DNA of 64,000 nucleotides from Daphnia carinata (Eukaryota > Arthropoda > Branchiopoda > Diplostraca > Daphniidae). The stretch is from assembly GCF_022539665.2 (NCBI RefSeq), contig NC_081333.1, forward strand, positions 6,818,971 to 6,882,970, written 5' to 3'. Shown one piece after another: positions 59,695 to 64,000 of this stretch. Below the pieces are notes generated by a model that saw only the letters and a program-made list of their open reading frames with translations, was not told the origin of the DNA and made no database searches. Positions within the stretch are counted from its first letter, which is position 1. The number at the start of each line of letters is the position of its first letter. Position numbers and translations under genes: made by a program.

Positions 59695-60941
59695 ATGAAT
59701 TTTGGTTCCCACATAATATTAACTCGGATCTTCCACAGCTCAGTAATTTGTAAAAAAACTTCAACCCAGGCAAAATTCTTGGCAAAAATAATGGGAGGTC
59801 AAAAAAAAAAGTACAGATTTTAGTTAAACTTGTTGTACTTTTTATCTTCGTGCAAACGACCTTCATTTATTTGTTTTTATTACCATGTCCTACTACGTCT
59901 TATCTTTATTAGAAAAGAACATCACTATTTCATTGAAAACCGATCAACGTCTTTTCTGCCAGAATTCTTGGAAAAAAATTCTGGTGGAAATACTAAGATG
60001 ATAAATCGCAGAGTCGATATTTTAAACTCTGTGTTTTTGGAGAGGATTAGTGATCTACTACTATCAGCCAAACAAGATCATGGTTCAACCAGTGTACACC
60101 AAAATGGCTTTCTGGTGACAAAGGTAACCATATTTTATAGCTACAGGATGATCCAATAAATTTATTATTGCTTGATTAGGTAAAATACCAAAGTGATGGC
60201 TCAGCACTTCATGTATATTGGCAGGCAGATACAGATTATGTCTCAGTGGAGAAAAAGCTACCACAAATGGGGGGTTGGTTAAGACATGAACTTTCTCAGC
60301 TCCAGAATGGACGAGTTCCCCACATAAACTTTATATATGGTAATTATGTCTGCTATGTTTCGATTTGGAATTTATGTGGAATTGTCAAAATGCTGTTCTT
60401 TTAGATACGAGTAATTATAAAGCTACCGACGTGGAAGATCTCTTAAAAATTGCGGATTTTGGACCCGACCATATTTCACATCTCACCAGTGTAGGAGAAA
60501 CGTTTGTCTCAACAAACAGGAACGAAACGAAAACGAAGGAGAAGCTCGCAAAAAGCTGTAATGTGCTCGGCGTTGATCGAAATGCCATAATCAACCAAGT
60601 ACTACAATACTTCATTCCTTGTCCAATTACAGGATAGATTGATCAAACAGATTTCTTAGGTATCGAGATCGATTAATCATGTTCCCAAAGTTACGTCAGT
60701 TAAACACCAAGCTACCAACAGCTACTCGTTTGACAGTCAACGTCGGGTGGATTTCAAAAAATACCTTCGGGATCAGGAAATTTTGAAAGCTAGAATGGAA
60801 AAGAGACAATTGAGGTCGATGACAGAGAACATAGACCTGGCCAGCTTAGCTAGAAACACAAGCAATCCTTTTATCGACGATGTGTCCGAAGAAGATGACT
60901 ACGTCGAAGATGAAAATTACGATGAGGAGTGTTCAAAGTAG
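59695..60941 (+). CDS. RBFA: Ribosome-binding factor A, mitochondrial
   Basis: Factor that binds the small mitochondrial ribosomal subunit and helps mature 12S-type rRNA. Exons are 59695-59810, 59913-60123, 60180-60339, 60405-60598 and 60660-60941, giving 320 residues. The basic N-terminus MNFGSHIILTRIFHSSVICK suits mitochondrial targeting, followed by a Lys run like that of human RBFA. The RbfA KH-type domain covers about residues 50-160 (INRRVDILNSVFLERISDLL, DGSALHVYWQADTDY, LRHELSQLQNGRVPHINFIY). IADFGP and the GVDRNAIINQ block match the vertebrate VADFGP and IDHEALNKQ stretches. The C-terminus is acidic. Exon 1 is chosen because donor AAA|GTACAG keeps frame; the next GT would create a stop. 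Convergent with KATNB1. Confidence 0.88.
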
Positions 60942-61669
60942 GATTGTACAATTGATAACAGTATGATTTATTGTTCACAAATATGCGCATTACAATGGTG
61001 ATTTTGTTCTGAAATTTATGAAGTATCATTTCACAATAGTGACGCATGCTTTCTTAATGGCCAAGTTCACTCTGTTCATGCAATGTAACACAACCTCTCT
61101 CGTTAGTTTTGAGGAATGTATAGGATAACAGCCATATTTACTGCATCCCTCACCCAAAGCATGTTACGATAGAAAAACGAACTTCCCCAAAATATATGTT
61201 GAGATCCACGTTAATTTTTTCAACCATTTTCTCGGGGAAGAGGGAAAAATTAATTTGTAATTTGGAAAGATCTACCGAAGCAGTCGACAACAGAAAAAAA
61301 TAAAAGAAAAAGTATTCAAAAGAAACCCTAGCAAAAAAACTACTCGCACGATTGGTGGCGGGAGGCAAAAAGAAATACGCGAACATGCGCTGTAAGGCTA
61401 AACACATTTGTTATATCACAAAAGACGGTGAGCGCACCTTTGAAACATTATTGATGTTGATTTTCTTAAATTAAAGAATGAATTTATGGCATCTAAGAAA
61501 AAAAAAATAAGAGAAAAAGAGAAATTTCACTCTCTTGTTCGCGGCTTCATTTCTCAGGAGATGGGGACTATTATTTGGACGGATGTCTGCTTCGTTGTAA
61601 GTTCATCATCCTAACGGCTATGGGAGTGCGATGAGGTCAAGCTTCAGTGTACGCACTAAAACGAACATC
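60942..61669. other. Shared 3' region of RBFA and KATNB1
   Basis: 728 bp between convergent stop codons. AT-rich with a long A run near 61500. No other feature recognised. Confidence 0.55.
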
Positions 61670-63829
61670 TTAATCAAAGACCTGCAGCAGGATGTGAAGC
61701 TCCCGAAACGTCTGCCCCATCTTGCCGGCCATGGCTTGACGTTTGAGAACAAAGGCTTTTATAGGCACCAATTGACTGTAACACGACATGCACTTGTTGA
61801 ACCTGCACAAATAAAATCTGTACGTAATCTACGATTTTTTTAAAAAAGAAGACTTTATGGCATTACCGCTCCTGACGTGAAATATCCACCCCCACCGACT
61901 GAGTAGGAGTTTCGATGTTGCTCTTGATCACCGTGGCGAAATTTTTCAATACCAATCTCAATGAATTGCAGGCTGTATTGACATACCTGGTGAAGCAATC
62001 ACAACTTAATGCATATGCTAGTGTCATCAATAGTTAAGGACTACTCAACTTACACTTCAAATTTACTCTGAAGAAGATCAGCAATGGCGGGCAGTAACAA
62101 AACGCACAAATCCAAACTCCACAAAAATCTGCGCAAAAAGAGAAATTCGAAATTAAATTCCAAGTCGTCTCTTCCATCTTTCAAATTGGCTTACGGTCGG
62201 AAAATGATGACACTGAGCAAATCAACGACAACGGCCGGGTCATTCATATTCACCGCCGTCTCCACAGCCACCTGCAAAGGGGTACGTAATTAGAATGCCT
62301 ATAAAGCAAACAAAAGGAAGTCAAACAGCGAAAAATACCTTGGCGTCTTTATTTTGCCAAAGGTTGTAGACGACTTGCAAGTTGCGATGCCGACTACTTA
62401 AAACGGTCATCATAGGTTGATGGCCCTGAACGATGTTGGTCACGACTTCCAGCTCTGTTTGTTCTAACGCCAGTGAACTGGAGTCTTCGTATGGGCTTGA
62501 CATTCCGGACACCGAAGGGCTCCCGCCTCCCATTGACAAAGAGTTAAATTTGCGCTGTAAAACAAAATTAAACATTAAAAAAAATAAACCTCTAATTACT
62601 CTATGAATCTCGTTACCGGCATAAAATCCTCGAGATCGAGGCCTGTTAGTTTATCAGTCATAACTGGAACGTAATCTTGGTGAAGAGCCACGGGAGACTG
62701 GGACGTCATAAATGGTGAATAAAGAGAATTGACTCTGCCTTTCGAAACGGGTACAGTTAAGTCAGGCCGATTGCGAGTTAAAGAGCTGGAACGGGAGGTC
62801 GAATGCGATCGCATACTCAAGGAAGGCTCCGACGGACTGTGACGTATGTTGTTCAACCTGGGCAATAAAAAGATAATAACCAGGTTCGCAGCAAATTACA
62901 AAATAAAATGACAAACTTTGGTGGATTTTCCGGATCAGAAAGTGAAGGTTGTAAAACTTCTTTTATCGAATCTTTTCGATGAATCAAATTACGATGAAGT
63001 GAACGGCCACGCGATGTATGTGGTCCTGTTGGCGGTAAAACGGGTGGACCTCCACTCAAGTGGGTCACATCCGGACGGGGAGACGTCATGGCAATTAAAT
63101 TGGTCGGAGTGTGCAAGTTAACGTTGTAAGACTCTGCTCAACAGAAGAAATGATAAGGGATTGAGCAGACTAGGAAAGACCGAGAAAGGTATCATTCCTA
63201 TTATTTATATATACACATTTTTTTTTACCTCTTTCTACGCTAGAGATTGATGTGATGTTTTTGTTTGATGACACAGTAACAGACGAAGTGCTGTTTCGTC
63301 TCTCTCGCATTGTCGTAAAACCAGCGGCCGGCCTCCCAGGTCCACTTTGTGGAGTTTTGACATAGGGAGGTGAAGGTGATGGTGATGGGCGATGGACCGG
63401 ACTATTCCCCGATGCCGGCGTAGGGAGAGGCGAATGCTGCTGAACCAGATCAGGCGGTGGAGGACGGATAACATGCGGAATAGCTGTATCTAAACGACAG
63501 TAATCAAATCATGAACTTTATTTTTTGTTTTTATGCTATACGAACAATATAGAAAGAAAAAATGTTATTAAAAAAAACGAAAGGTAACAAGGAAAAAAAC
63601 ACACACACAAACAAAAAAAGAACAACAAAAAAAGGTGTGACCGCAAGCAAATGCCTCTAGACGGTAATTGGAAACCAGAGCAAACCAAAGATTACCACCA
63701 CCACCCACGCCATACTTTTTGCTTTCTTTTTTTTTTGAATCAACTTACCCAGTTTCACTTTGTCGCCGATTAGTACCGTGCTTGACTCTTTGTCCGAACT
63801 GATCTCGAGCGGAGGAGGCGTGCGAGACA
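61670..63829 (-). CDS. KATNB1: Katanin p80 WD40 subunit B1, C-terminal part
   Basis: Regulatory subunit of the microtubule-severing AAA ATPase katanin. Only the 3' half is in the window. Minus-strand exons are 63829-63749, 63489-63229, 63136-62917, 62857-62617, 62554-62339, 62271-62195, 62128-62054, 61986-61867 and 61802-61670, about 473 residues with all phases consistent. The first part is a Ser/Pro-rich linker (PSPSPSPPYVKTPQSGPG, SPSEPSLSMRSHSTSRSSS). The con80 domain that binds p60 follows: MMTVLSSRHRNLQVVYNLW, VAVETAVNMNDPAVVVDLLS, LLLPAIADLLQSKFEVYVN and SVGVDISRQER, ending GQTFRELHILLQVFD. The N-terminal WD40 repeats must lie beyond position 64000. Confidence 0.92.
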
Positions 63830-64000
63830 CTGCAAATGCCAAGAAACACGAAAAATAAAAAAAAATCGTGTTGTTCCAATTAAGGTTCGAAATTTTAGAA
63901 AGTCTTTCGCCAAATATCGATATCGATAAATGGCGGAATTGTTCCTTTATGGTTCAGAAGGCCAACTAAATGACTACAGCAAGGTGAAACGGACGCACTG
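63830..64000 (-). other. KATNB1 intron sequence at window edge
   Basis: Sequence upstream of the last visible KATNB1 exon on the minus strand. It begins with an acceptor TTTGCAG and shows no coding stretch before the window ends. Confidence 0.6.

Noticed and set aside
1-64000. CRISPR arrays, bacterial operons or phage-type systems
   Set aside because: The window is clearly eukaryotic with spliced genes; no regularly spaced repeats with unique spacers were seen.

Overview
The window is eukaryotic nuclear DNA from an arthropod, most likely a cladoceran crustacean such as Daphnia. This is inferred from the AT-rich sequence, the many 55-80 bp GT-AG introns, an arthropod-type alpha2-adrenergic-like octopamine receptor, and spliced genes resembling insect and crustacean orthologs. 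Gene models were built by joining exons by hand at GT-AG sites and checking that reading phase is kept. Symbols are ortholog assignments recalled from protein families, not database hits.

Layout. 1-31 kb is gene-poor and holds one receptor gene, the octopamine receptor Octalpha2R (+), with four coding exons, a 15.5 kb first intron and an approximately 480-residue third intracellular loop. 31.9-61 kb is gene-dense: IDH3B (-), tRNA-Thr(TGT) (-), a BRMS1-like gene (+), CoREST/RCOR (-), a degenerate SLC5-type sodium/solute symporter pseudogene (+), DPH6 (+), PHF10/SAYP (-), POLA2 (+) and RBFA (+). The 3' half of katanin p80, KATNB1 (-), runs off the right edge.

Between POLA2 and RBFA (53.5-59.7 kb) lies the most unusual region. 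A roughly 5 kb long-inverted-repeat (foldback) element has ends TGGCAATCCGTTTTAC next to TA. Its two arms of about 2 kb each carry a decayed, intron-containing gene of unknown family plus a GC-rich hairpin segment, and the spacer holds tRNA-like sequences. A hAT-type MITE with a perfect 8-bp target duplication sits inside one arm, a second copy lies just outside, and a further copy of the foldback end sits 39 bp before the RBFA start codon.

Functional themes. Three chromatin regulators lie close together: a BRMS1-like Sin3/HDAC component, CoREST (LSD1/HDAC scaffold) and PHF10 (PBAF subunit). The others are unrelated housekeeping genes: TCA cycle (IDH3B), diphthamide synthesis (DPH6), replication priming (POLA2), mitochondrial ribosome maturation (RBFA) and microtubule severing (KATNB1). 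Three neighbouring pairs are convergent (BRMS1L/CoREST, DPH6/PHF10, RBFA/KATNB1), and PHF10/POLA2 diverge from a 0.6 kb shared promoter region. I see no CRISPR, operon or prokaryotic feature.
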